Translations under genes and position numbers: made by a program
Origin: Candidatus Poribacteria bacterium
Lineage (GTDB): Bacteria; Abyssobacteria; SURF-5
Direction of reading: 5' to 3'
Assembly: GCA_016215705.1 (NCBI GenBank)
Contig: JACRIR010000051.1
Coordinates: forward strand, 8,851-72,850
DNA length: 64,000 nucleotides
Shown: positions 52,614 through 60,756 of the stretch, in pieces
Numbering within the stretch: the first letter of the stretch is position 1
Layout: every line of letters begins with the position of its first letter
The notes under the pieces: model-generated
What the model saw: only the letters and a program-made list of their open reading frames with translations
Told to the model about the DNA's origin: nothing
The model's database searches: none

Positions 52614-54752
52614 ATGACGAATCCGGGCAATCGTCTTCACGAACGACTACATGCGTTGGCCCAAAATCTCTGGTGGACATGGCATCCCGAAGTAATCAGC
52701 ATTTTCACTGATCTTGACCCACAGTTGTGGCGTCGGGCTGATCACAATCCGATTGCCTTCCTGAACCAGATTGGTCCGGAGGAGGTTGAGGAGCGCGCCG
52801 CTGAACTTGTGCTGCACAGCCGCATCAATTATGCATTCCGCCGCCTTAGCGAGTATCTTGGCAAAAGCGAGACATGGGGATCGGTTCATTGTGGCAATCT
52901 TAAGGGCAGGCCGGTCGTCTATTTTTCTGCGGAATTCGGGTTGCACGAATCCATGCCGATTTACTCCGGCGGTCTCGGCATCCTGGCCGGTGACCATCTG
53001 AAGAGCGCATCCGACCTCGGAATCCCGCTGATAGGGATCGGACTTCTCTATCATCAAGGCTACTTCAGCCAGCGCATCAACAAGGATGGTTGGCAAGAGG
53101 AAGAGTACGTAAATCTGGACATACGGCAGCTTCCGCTGCAGCAAGTCGCAGACTTGAACAACAATCCTCTCATTGTCAAAGTTGAAACTCGGAGCGGGAT
53201 GCTTCAGGCCCGTGTGTGGCGATTGCAAGTGGGGCGAATCAACTTGTTGCTGCTTGATTCTAATGTAGAGGGGAATTCAGCCGAGGACCGTGAGCTCACG
53301 TCGCGCCTGTATGGCGGCAATAACCGTGTTCGAATCCGACAGGAGCTCCTGTTGGGTGTTGGTGGCGCGCGCATTCTTCAAGCCCTGAACATATACCCCG
53401 GGGTCTTGCACCTGAACGAAGGACATAGCGCCTTTGCCATCCTGGAGGAAATCCGCCGCGTGATGGTGGATGACGCGCTTCCGTTCTCAAGGTCGCGGCG
53501 CCGTGTCTCGCTCTATACCGTCTTCACCACGCATACTCCCGTGGAAGCCGGACATGATCGTTTCTCGCCCGATCTCGTCGAGGAACATCTCGGAGTGCTG
53601 CGCGAAAGAATGGGATTGTCTCACGAAGACTTCATGGCCCAGGGCCGTGTCAATCCGGGCGACAGGTCTGAACCTTTCTGTATGACCGTTCTGGCGCTGA
53701 AGAATTCGCGCCAGGCAAACGCGGTGTCGGCGATTCATGCTGATATCAGCCGTCGTATGTGGCATCGTCTCTGGCCTGAGCGCCCGGAGGTGGAAGTTCC
53801 CATAGGGCACATAACGAATGGCGTGCACGTGCCTTCGTGGCTGGCGCCGCAAATGCACCAACTGTTCGAGACCCGCCTTGCGCAGGATTGGCCTACCCGC
53901 ATGGTTCACCCCGACGTATGGGAGAAAGTGGCTGAGATCGATGACGGAGAATTGTGGGAGACGCACCAAAGCTTGAAGATGCGGCTCATTCGCTTCGTGA
54001 GACGCCGCCTTCAGGTGCAGGCGAAGCGAGTCGGGAACCAGGAAATCATTCAGCAAATCGACCACATCCTGGATCCGGAAATTCTTACAATCGGCTCCGC
54101 ACGCCGGTTTGCAACTTACAAACGCGGAGATATCATTCTCTCGCAACCCGATCGGCTCGCCAAATTGATTGGCGATACGCAGCGGCCGGTCCAGATTATA
54201 TTCGCCGGCAAAGCCCATCCGCACGACGAGGACGGCAAACGGATGTTACAGCGAATCTTTCGCGAATCCGGTCACCCGGCCTACAGGTTCCGGATTGTGT
54301 TTGTGGAGGACTACGACTATAATGTTGCGCGCCATCTTGTCCAGGGTGTAGACGTGTGGCTGAACACTCCACGACGGCCTCTGGAGGCATGTGGCACAAG
54401 CGGCCAGAAAGTGGTCTTGAACGGAGTCCTCAACCTGTCTGTGCTCGACGGCTGGTGGAATGAAGCATACAATGGCGATAATGGTTTTGCAGTCGGACAT
54501 GGCGGCATGCACAATGACCCGAACGTACAGTACCAACGCGATGCCGAATTCCTTTATCAAACCCTGGAACGAGAAGTTATACCGCTCTACTATGAGCGTA
54601 ACACGAGCGGAATTCCGCACAAGTGGTTGCAGCGGATGAAGGCCGGATTCCAGACCCTCGGCTGGCGGTTCAACGCCGACCGAATGGTCAAGGACTACGT
54701 TGAACGACTCTATCTTCCGGCGGCGAGCGCTACCTCTGCCGAGATGCTGTAG
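52614..54752 (+). CDS. glgP: alpha-glucan phosphorylase (GT35, short type)
   Basis: The 712-aa enzyme releases glucose-1-phosphate from alpha-glucans. Features are QNLWWTWHPEV and FSAEFGLHESMPIYSGGLG. FTTHTPVEAGHDRF and HITNGVHVPSWL follow. The PLP Lys is in EACGTSGQKVVLNGVLNLSVLDGWW, written here as EACGTSGQK followed by VLNGVLNLS. This is the short bacterial/archaeal phosphorylase type. GAGAG precedes the ATG. It is followed by an SDR gene after a short gap. Confidence 0.95.
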   Translation: MTNPGNRLHERLHALAQNLWWTWHPEVISIFTDLDPQLWRRADHNPIAFLNQIGPEEVEERAAELVLHSRINYAFRRLSEYLGKSETWGSVHCGNLKGRPVVYFSAEFGLHESMPIYSGGLGILAGDHLKSASDLGIPLIGIGLLYHQGYFSQRINKDGWQEEEYVNLDIRQLPLQQVADLNNNPLIVKVETRSGMLQARVWRLQVGRINLLLLDSNVEGNSAEDRELTSRLYGGNNRVRIRQELLLGVGGARILQALNIYPGVLHLNEGHSAFAILEEIRRVMVDDALPFSRSRRRVSLYTVFTTHTPVEAGHDRFSPDLVEEHLGVLRERMGLSHEDFMAQGRVNPGDRSEPFCMTVLALKNSRQANAVSAIHADISRRMWHRLWPERPEVEVPIGHITNGVHVPSWLAPQMHQLFETRLAQDWPTRMVHPDVWEKVAEIDDGELWETHQSLKMRLIRFVRRRLQVQAKRVGNQEIIQQIDHILDPEILTIGSARRFATYKRGDIILSQPDRLAKLIGDTQRPVQIIFAGKAHPHDEDGKRMLQRIFRESGHPAYRFRIVFVEDYDYNVARHLVQGVDVWLNTPRRPLEACGTSGQKVVLNGVLNLSVLDGWWNEAYNGDNGFAVGHGGMHNDPNVQYQRDAEFLYQTLEREVIPLYYERNTSGIPHKWLQRMKAGFQTLGWRFNADRMVKDYVERLYLPAASATSAEML

Positions 54753-54808
54753 GTCATGGAACTTCAATGCCGGATTCTGTCTGAATAGCACGGGAGGCGA
54801 AGAGAATT

Positions 54809-55537
54809 ATGAAACTGAAGGGCAAGGTGGCAATTGTTACGGGGAGTGGCCGGGGAATCGGGCGCGAGATAGCTGAGCTTTTTGCAAGTGAAGGCGCTCG
54901 CGTTGTTGTCTCAGCTCGAAGCTCGGAGCAGATCGCCGGAGTTGTCGAAAAAATTGTCGGCGATGGCGGCGAAGCCATAGGCGTGAGCATCGACGTGTCG
55001 CGCGAGCAAGACGCCAATCGATTGGTGGAAGAGACGATGGCCAGGTTCGGGCGCGTAGACATTCTCGTGAACAACGCCGGCATCCTTCGAAGCAGCCCGC
55101 TTGTCGCGTTCGACCCGGCTGAATGGCGACAGGTGATCGAGATCAATCTCATGGGCACGTTCTATTGCACGAGAGCCGTGGCGCCGATTATGGTCGAGCG
55201 CCAATGGGGTCGTATTATCAATATGGCTTCGCGAAGCGGCAAGATAGGCCATCCCTATTTGACTCCCTATTGCGCCTCGAAACACGGCGTTGTCGGATTC
55301 ACAAAGTCGCTCGCGGAGGAGTTGGCGCCGTTCAACATAACGGTAAACGCGATCTGTCCCGGCCTCGTCGAAACCGACATGGTCCCGGACACGATCAGAC
55401 AGCAGGCGGGTGGCGGAATCATAAAGCCGCGCCAGATCGCCGACCTTGCTCTCTATCTTGCAAGCGATTCGGCGAGTGCGGTCAATGGAGAATCGATCAA
55501 CATCTTCGGCAGTACGAAGCTGAACCTGAGTTTTTAG
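54809..55537 (+). CDS. short-chain dehydrogenase/reductase (FabG-like)
   Basis: The 242-aa NAD(P)-dependent oxidoreductase has GSGRGIGREIAELFA (cofactor GxxxGxG), NNAGIL, MASRSGK and the catalytic YCASKHGVVGF with Tyr-x3-Lys. Ser is in the preceding strand. It probably interconverts a 3-hydroxyacyl and 3-oxoacyl group. It lies upstream of a 2-hydroxyacyl-CoA dehydratase-like pair and may act on the same acyl-CoA. Substrate is inferred only. Confidence 0.93.
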   Translation: MKLKGKVAIVTGSGRGIGREIAELFASEGARVVVSARSSEQIAGVVEKIVGDGGEAIGVSIDVSREQDANRLVEETMARFGRVDILVNNAGILRSSPLVAFDPAEWRQVIEINLMGTFYCTRAVAPIMVERQWGRIINMASRSGKIGHPYLTPYCASKHGVVGFTKSLAEELAPFNITVNAICPGLVETDMVPDTIRQQAGGGIIKPRQIADLALYLASDSASAVNGESINIFGSTKLNLSF

Positions 55538-55631
55538 CTCATGCCCGCGCCGCAATCATGGATAAGTGCGCGGACTAACAAGCTGCCCGTGGCGCATCAT
55601 GTCTCTCTGACGATAAAGGAGAACGGACCCG

Positions 55632-56924
55632 GTGGGAGAATCTTTCAAGAGAACGATGGACGTCGTTGACGGTATCCTCAGGCCGATGGCCCAGGTTTGG
55701 AAGCAGAGCCCCATGCCGCCTTACGAGGATTACGGACACCTTTTCACCGAGTTGATTGACACTAACGCCGAGCATTTCGGGGACATTGCCGGCGCGATGG
55801 CGAACAAAGACCGCAGAGTCGCTCTGTTTGAATTCGGACTTGTCCCTCAACTCTTCTTTGCCTTCGACTGCGCGCCGCTTTGTCTCGAGTTCTACCCATC
55901 GTTTTTTACCCGGACCAATATGAGTGTGGTTTACGAATTCCTCGATGCCGCTGAAGAAGCGGGAGTCCCGACGGATGTTTGCTCGACCGACCGGTTTATC
56001 CTGGGCGCGGCGTTGAGCGGAGAGCTGCCCCATAATTCGTTCTTCGTCACCTCGTCCGCGCCGTGTGACGGAACGCGAATAGCGTATCCGATCCTGCACA
56101 GAATATTGGATTGTCCCATACTCTTCCTCGATGCCCCTTTCAGATACGATAGGGAGGCTGTGCAATATTACGCAAAGCAGTTGAGGGACGACCTTATCCC
56201 GTTCCTGGAGAAGAACACGGGAAAGAAGTTTGATCTCGACAGGTTTCGACAAGTTGTCACCGAGTCGAACACTGCCTATGAGTATCTGGTCGACACGCAC
56301 GACGCATACACGGTGATGCCGGCCCCGCATCCCGGCATTCTGCGAATGTTCCCCTTTTCGAGCTTCATCATGGACGCGGGACACGCGCGACTCACAAAGA
56401 CTTTGAGAATCCTGAGTGAGGACGCCGGCCGGAGAGTAAAGGAGGGCCGCACACAAGGGCCGTTCAAGGAGAAGCACCGTGTGCTCTGGGTGCATGTGCC
56501 TCCGACATACGATATGGATCTCTTTGCCTGGATGGAGGAGCAGTTTGGAGCGATGGTCGTGTCGAACTCGCTCTCAAGCACAACGATTCTTGAGCCCGTC
56601 GACACCACGAGCTTGGACTCTATGCTTGAGGGCGTGGCATGGCAGGGGCTCGATATGACAATGTCGCTTATGCGATTCGAAACGGAGAAACTCATTAACT
56701 TTTCGCTCGACGCATATGCCCGATATAATTGTGACTGCATGTTCGTCACTCAACACGTCGGGTGCAAGAGCATCTGCGGAGCCAGCGGCATGCTTGCCAA
56801 AATATGCCGCAAGAAAGATATCCCCGTGCTTTTCATCGAGTTCGACTACAACGACGACAGGGTGCTGCCGCCGCAGTTGATGCGAAATCAGATCGAAGAG
56901 TTCTTCACAACCGTCATGGATTGA
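55632..56924 (+). CDS. 2-hydroxyacyl-CoA dehydratase / benzoyl-CoA reductase family subunit, larger
   Basis: The 430-aa protein has a GTG start. It belongs to the HgdB/BcrB-BcrC superfamily, which binds [4Fe-4S] clusters and reduces acyl-CoA esters using electrons from an ATPase activator. Blocks include FDCAPLCLEF, SAPCDGTRIAY, DAPFRY and HVGCKSICGASGML, then IEFDYNDDR. The second subunit follows after 11 bp. The ATP-dependent activase usually needed is not in the window. Confidence 0.85.
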   Translation: MGESFKRTMDVVDGILRPMAQVWKQSPMPPYEDYGHLFTELIDTNAEHFGDIAGAMANKDRRVALFEFGLVPQLFFAFDCAPLCLEFYPSFFTRTNMSVVYEFLDAAEEAGVPTDVCSTDRFILGAALSGELPHNSFFVTSSAPCDGTRIAYPILHRILDCPILFLDAPFRYDREAVQYYAKQLRDDLIPFLEKNTGKKFDLDRFRQVVTESNTAYEYLVDTHDAYTVMPAPHPGILRMFPFSSFIMDAGHARLTKTLRILSEDAGRRVKEGRTQGPFKEKHRVLWVHVPPTYDMDLFAWMEEQFGAMVVSNSLSSTTILEPVDTTSLDSMLEGVAWQGLDMTMSLMRFETEKLINFSLDAYARYNCDCMFVTQHVGCKSICGASGMLAKICRKKDIPVLFIEFDYNDDRVLPPQLMRNQIEEFFTTVMD

Positions 56925-56935
56925 GGAGTGCCGAC

Positions 56936-58057
56936 TTGGAATGGCTGCGCTACTTTACTGAGACAGCTTCCCCTCTGAAAAACCCGGAAATCATCGCGTG
57001 GAAAGAAGCGGGGAAGCGCATCATCGGAACCGTGTGCTCGAACATACCGGAGGAAGTGCTGCACGCAGCCGGCCTCCTGCCGGTTCGCCTTCGCGCGCCG
57101 GGTTTGCACGACACATCGAATGCTGATTCTCAACTTCACAGGATTAACTGCTCCTATACGCGGTCGATTCTCGAAGAACTGCTGCGTGGCGACTTGGAGT
57201 TCCTCGATGGAATTATCACTACCAACACGTGTGACCACATGCTGAGACTTGCCGGCGAGATTCAGGATCAGGCAGGCGTGTTTGTTCATTACTTCTCTAT
57301 GTATCACACGCTCGGGAATGCAGCGGCCGAATGGTTTGTTCGCGAAATGGAAAGACTGATTGCCAGGGTCGAAGAATCATTCGGCGTCGAGGTCGCTGAG
57401 CGGAATCTCAGACAATCAATAGCGGTCTATAATCGCACCCGCGAGCTCATGGCCGGGATAAACGAATTGAGAAAGAAAGACCCGCCCGCCGTGAGCGGCG
57501 CTGAATATCTCCGGATTGTCCTCAGCGGGATGTCAGGCCCCAAAGAGCGGTTCAACGACAGAATCGAGGCGCTGCTGCCGGAGCTTCGGAACAGGCGCGC
57601 AGGTGAGGCCGGCTTGCCGCGTCTTATGATTGTCGGAGGCGCTTGCGACTGTCCTGAGTTCATAGACTTTATCGAGCGCAAAGGCGCATCCATAGTAGCC
57701 GACGCCCTATGCTTTGGAGCGCGGCACTATCTCGGGACAATCAAAGAGGATTCCGCTTCTCCTTTGCGCGCAATCGCAGATCGCTACATCAGCCGGCCCG
57801 CTTGCCCCTCGATCATCGACGGCTTTGAGCATAGCTACCGAATCCTCAGGCAATTCATCCAGGATTGGCGTGTTCAGGGTATCATCTGCGCCAGGCTCAA
57901 GTTCTGCGACCACTGGGGCGGCGCTCGAAAGATGCTGGCCGACGAATTGCGCAAGGAGGGAATTCCCCTTCTCGACCTCGAGCGCGAGTATGCCGCAACC
58001 GGCTCGGGCCAGATCAATACGAGGGTACAGGCGTTCCTGGAAATGCTCAGGGGATAG
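56936..58057 (+). CDS. 2-hydroxyacyl-CoA dehydratase / benzoyl-CoA reductase family subunit, smaller
   Basis: The 373-aa protein starts at TTG 56936 with GAGGAG about 8 bp upstream. The in-frame extension to 56762 overlaps the previous gene and is rejected. It has CSNIPEEVLHAAGLLPVRL, NTCDHMLRLAGEI and GGACDCPEFIDF. The closing motifs are ARLKFCDHWGGARKML, LEREYAATGSGQI and TRVQAFLEML, the canonical family C-terminus. It forms the heterodimer partner of the preceding subunit. Whether it dehydrates a 2-hydroxyacyl-CoA or reduces an aromatic ring is not decided. Confidence 0.87.
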   Translation: MEWLRYFTETASPLKNPEIIAWKEAGKRIIGTVCSNIPEEVLHAAGLLPVRLRAPGLHDTSNADSQLHRINCSYTRSILEELLRGDLEFLDGIITTNTCDHMLRLAGEIQDQAGVFVHYFSMYHTLGNAAAEWFVREMERLIARVEESFGVEVAERNLRQSIAVYNRTRELMAGINELRKKDPPAVSGAEYLRIVLSGMSGPKERFNDRIEALLPELRNRRAGEAGLPRLMIVGGACDCPEFIDFIERKGASIVADALCFGARHYLGTIKEDSASPLRAIADRYISRPACPSIIDGFEHSYRILRQFIQDWRVQGIICARLKFCDHWGGARKMLADELRKEGIPLLDLEREYAATGSGQINTRVQAFLEMLRG

Positions 58058-58111
58058 AATTCGAAGCCTGTTCCCTTGAGGCGAATAAAAAGCGAAAGTC
58101 ATACCCACAAA

Positions 58112-58267
58112 TTAATCGCTGTTGTAAATTCGCGAATAATCGCCGGAAAGAACGTCTTGGTCCGCCTCGAAAGCTGACGCGGAGCAGCATGGGCTCCATC
58201 CGCAATTGATGCAAAGTTCGCAACCCTCAAGTATCGCCACGATTCCCCCACAATCCGGACAACTCAT
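58112..58267 (-). CDS. 51-aa double zinc-ribbon-like small protein
   Basis: ATG at 58267 follows GGGAGA by 7 bp, and the TAA is at 58114-58112. The sequence begins MSCPDCGGIVAILEGCELCI, then NCGWSPCC. Its CPDCG...GC..C..CGWS.C pattern is the zinc-ribbon type seen at the C-termini of ribonucleotide reductases and in stand-alone small proteins. Function is unknown. It lies 138 bp downstream of lexA on the same strand. Confidence 0.65.
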   Translation of the reverse strand: MSCPDCGGIVAILEGCELCINCGWSPCCSASAFEADQDVLSGDYSRIYNSD

Positions 58268-58323
58268 GTTTACGTCTCCCTTCTTGAACAACGTTTACCG
58301 CAATCTCTTCGCAACATATGCCC

Positions 58324-58360
58324 ATTCGGAAACACCGTGCCGACTGATATTCCCGGATAG
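58324..58360. repeat. GGGGACA/TGTCCCC palindrome, copy 6, degenerate
   Basis: ATTCGGAAACACCGTGCCGACTG with ATATTCCCGGATAG. Arms are partly decayed. It lies between the zinc-ribbon gene and lexA. Confidence 0.5.
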
Positions 58361-58405
58361 GCTTCCATTCTCACGGTGACGATCTAAGTGCTTTCAAGAT
58401 AGAAT

Positions 58406-59023
58406 TCAGTATCTGCGCATCAAGCCTACGACTATTCCCTGGATGCGAATGTCGCGGTCCTTGACGATTATCGGCTGCAGAGATTCGTTGGCAGGCTGCA
58501 ATCGAACCGAATCCTTTTCGCGATAGTACCTCTTGAGCGTCGCGTTCTCATTGTCGAGCAGAGCGACGACCGTTTGTCCGTTGTCCGCAGAGCGTCCTTC
58601 GACTACGATCACATAGTCGCCGTCCAAAATGTGATCGTCGACCATCGAATCTCCCTTCACCTTGAGAACAAACATCCTCCTCCCGCGCCTCGGCGCGAGT
58701 TCAGCCGGTACGGCTATCGAGTCTTTGTTCTCGACGGCCTGGATGGGCTCACCGGCGGCTATCGTCCCGAGCAGGGGAAGGTCAACCATTGGCGACATTT
58801 CCGGCAAATGTGACTCCACTACTTCCACGGAACGTTTCCGATTGGGTTCGTGCCGGATGAATCCCTTTTGCCTCAAATGAGTAAGATGTTTATGGACCGT
58901 CGCAACCGAGGACATTCCAAATCCCGCGCCGATTTCCTCGAGACTTGGAGAATAGCCTTTTTCCGCAACAAAATCTCTGACGAAATCGAGCACTTCCTTC
59001 TGCCTCCTGGTAAGTGTCGCCAT
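58406..59023 (-). CDS. lexA: SOS-response repressor LexA
   Basis: The 205-aa repressor has a winged-helix N-terminus (TRRQKEVLDFVRDF, LEEIGAGFGMSSVATVHKHL). Autocleavage follows Ala90-Gly91 in TIAAGEPI. The catalytic dyad is Ser126 (KGDSMVDD) and Lys164 (ATLKRYY). The RecA-independent fold length is typical. recN, a common SOS gene, lies 1.7 kb upstream on the same strand. No clear LexA box was found. Confidence 0.96.
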   Translation of the reverse strand: MATLTRRQKEVLDFVRDFVAEKGYSPSLEEIGAGFGMSSVATVHKHLTHLRQKGFIRHEPNRKRSVEVVESHLPEMSPMVDLPLLGTIAAGEPIQAVENKDSIAVPAELAPRRGRRMFVLKVKGDSMVDDHILDGDYVIVVEGRSADNGQTVVALLDNENATLKRYYREKDSVRLQPANESLQPIIVKDRDIRIQGIVVGLMRRY

Positions 59024-59049
59024 CTACAGGGATCTCCTTTCGCCTTCCT

Positions 59050-59080
59050 TAGTGCTCATTTTCAGAAATACGATGACGTA
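59050..59080 (+). repeat. TTTCATAAATACGGTGACG element, copy 3, diverged
   Basis: Core TTTCAGAAATACGATGACG at 59060-59078, two changes from the copy at 32619. A TGTAGGGG-like hairpin (GACCCG/CGGGTC) follows at 59096-59122. The 59024-59286 gap upstream of lexA has no gene. Confidence 0.6.
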
Positions 59081-59286
59081 TCCGTGCAACCTCCATAGGG
59101 ATGACCCGCCGGGTCGCTCCTACAAAATACGTCGTAGGATTTAGGAAACTGACTACTTGGGAGCGCCTGATCGCGCCCGCAGCCCATTCATTCTTCAAGC
59201 TTTAATTATAGGCGAAAGTTAGGCGAAAGTCAAGTCCAAAGTCAATCCCGCGAATACGACATAGGCGGAACTCACAACAAACGTAT

Positions 59287-60756
59287 TCACTTCGACAGCA
59301 ACAGCGTGGTGAGGTTCTGTTTGGCCTTATCCGGATAGGTGATCACAATATCGGTGCGACCGTCGGAATTGAGGTCCATGGTCGTCATATCGCCATATGC
59401 CGGAACCCTAAGTTGAGAATCAGGCTCATTAGGGAGGATTTCCACATGATTGGCGAAATAGAAGGAAAGCTGATCCTCCGATGTGCCGACTGCAAGGTCT
59501 TCCAGACCGTCACCGTTGAAGTCACCCGTGCCCCGCGCCGGTTCGCTTCCCGAATCGCTCACACTGATATAAATTGTGCGGCTGACCGAGGGTGAGTCCT
59601 CGTATCGCCCGTCCGACCCTAGTTTCCTGAGTTCGGCTTCGACGGCGATCCGGTTGGCAATAAAGTAATTGATGAAGAAACTGAATCCGACGCTGATATC
59701 CTGCAGAAGCATTTCCATCTTGCCGTCACCGGTGGCGTCGAGGAAGACAGGGAGAACTAGACGCGCTTTGCCGCCGTATGTATGGGCGGGCCGGCTGCCA
59801 TATGAGAAATCACGATTCCCTAAGTAAATTCTGACTTCGCTCTCCAGGTCCTTTTTCTGCGACATCAGAGCAATGACGGCATCCGGAACCCCGTCGGCAT
59901 TGAGGTCACGAAAATCAGTAGCCGCAATAAAGTCTTTCGTGAACTCCCTGATCAGTGGCGCACTGACGTGTCGCGTCGGCGAATCCGAGCCGCCGGTCAG
60001 GATAAAATCCATCCGTTCGATGTCGAACATCCCGACGTCTGTCTTTTTATCCTTGTCGAAATCATTAAACTCGATCATGGGAAGTCGATAGCTCAAATGA
60101 TCCTGTCCGCCCTCTTCCGCAACCGACGCAATCAGAGGGAATTCAAATTCTCGTGATTCAAGAAAGCCGGACTTTCCGTTACTGAGGAACAGTCTGAATC
60201 CGTCGACTACGGGCAGTATTACATCCACTTTGTTGTCCGAGTTGAGATCTGCGGTCCAATTCACTTCAACAAGACGCCGGCTGGAGCGGGGGAGGAGCGT
60301 TTGATGCTGAACTCGTCTGCTGATCTTGGCGGCAGAGTCGGTTGTTGGCTTAAACACGACCATTCCCTCCGAATCAAATCCGCATAGCTCGTCCATGCCG
60401 TTGGAATCGACATCATCAATGTCCACTGCGCTTATGTTCTTGCCCAGCCGGATTTCGGCTTGCGGCTCAGACGCGAATATGCCGCCCTGCTGGAAATAGA
60501 TGGAACACGTTTTCTCGAAGGATTCCCTCGAAGGCTTATGGAACAGCAGCAGGTCGGTTGTGCCGTCACCGTTCAGGTCGCCGCTGGATGCCAGGAGCAC
60601 CACTGTCGGCCGCTTCAAAGATATAATATTGAAGTGAGAACCCCTTGCCGCATGGGCATGTCCGCCATCATCGGATTCGGCATCGGAAGTCATCGCCCCA
60701 AGAAGCAAAAGGGAAGAGAGAAGTAGTCGGTAAGCAGGCAAACGTGGGATGCTCAT
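59287..60756 (-). CDS. secreted FG-GAP/VCBS repeat protein
   Basis: The 489-aa protein has a signal peptide (RLLLSSLLLLGAMTSDA) and about eight repeats built on D-x-(D/N)-x-D/N-G-x-x-D motifs (SGDLNGDGTTD, DLNADGVPDAV, TGDFNGDGLEDLA, TMDLNSDGRTDIV). These form a beta-propeller that binds calcium. Function is unknown; adhesion or surface binding is common for such folds. Its ATG overlaps the recN stop (ATGA), so it is cotranscribed. Confidence 0.85.
   Translation of the reverse strand: MSIPRLPAYRLLLSSLLLLGAMTSDAESDDGGHAHAARGSHFNIISLKRPTVVLLASSGDLNGDGTTDLLLFHKPSRESFEKTCSIYFQQGGIFASEPQAEIRLGKNISAVDIDDVDSNGMDELCGFDSEGMVVFKPTTDSAAKISRRVQHQTLLPRSSRRLVEVNWTADLNSDNKVDVILPVVDGFRLFLSNGKSGFLESREFEFPLIASVAEEGGQDHLSYRLPMIEFNDFDKDKKTDVGMFDIERMDFILTGGSDSPTRHVSAPLIREFTKDFIAATDFRDLNADGVPDAVIALMSQKKDLESEVRIYLGNRDFSYGSRPAHTYGGKARLVLPVFLDATGDGKMEMLLQDISVGFSFFINYFIANRIAVEAELRKLGSDGRYEDSPSVSRTIYISVSDSGSEPARGTGDFNGDGLEDLAVGTSEDQLSFYFANHVEILPNEPDSQLRVPAYGDMTTMDLNSDGRTDIVITYPDKAKQNLTTLLLSK

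Noticed and set aside
56762-56935. Extension of the smaller dehydratase subunit into the larger one
   Set aside because: It would overlap the upstream gene by about 160 bp, and a TTG with a proper ribosome-binding site lies at 56936.
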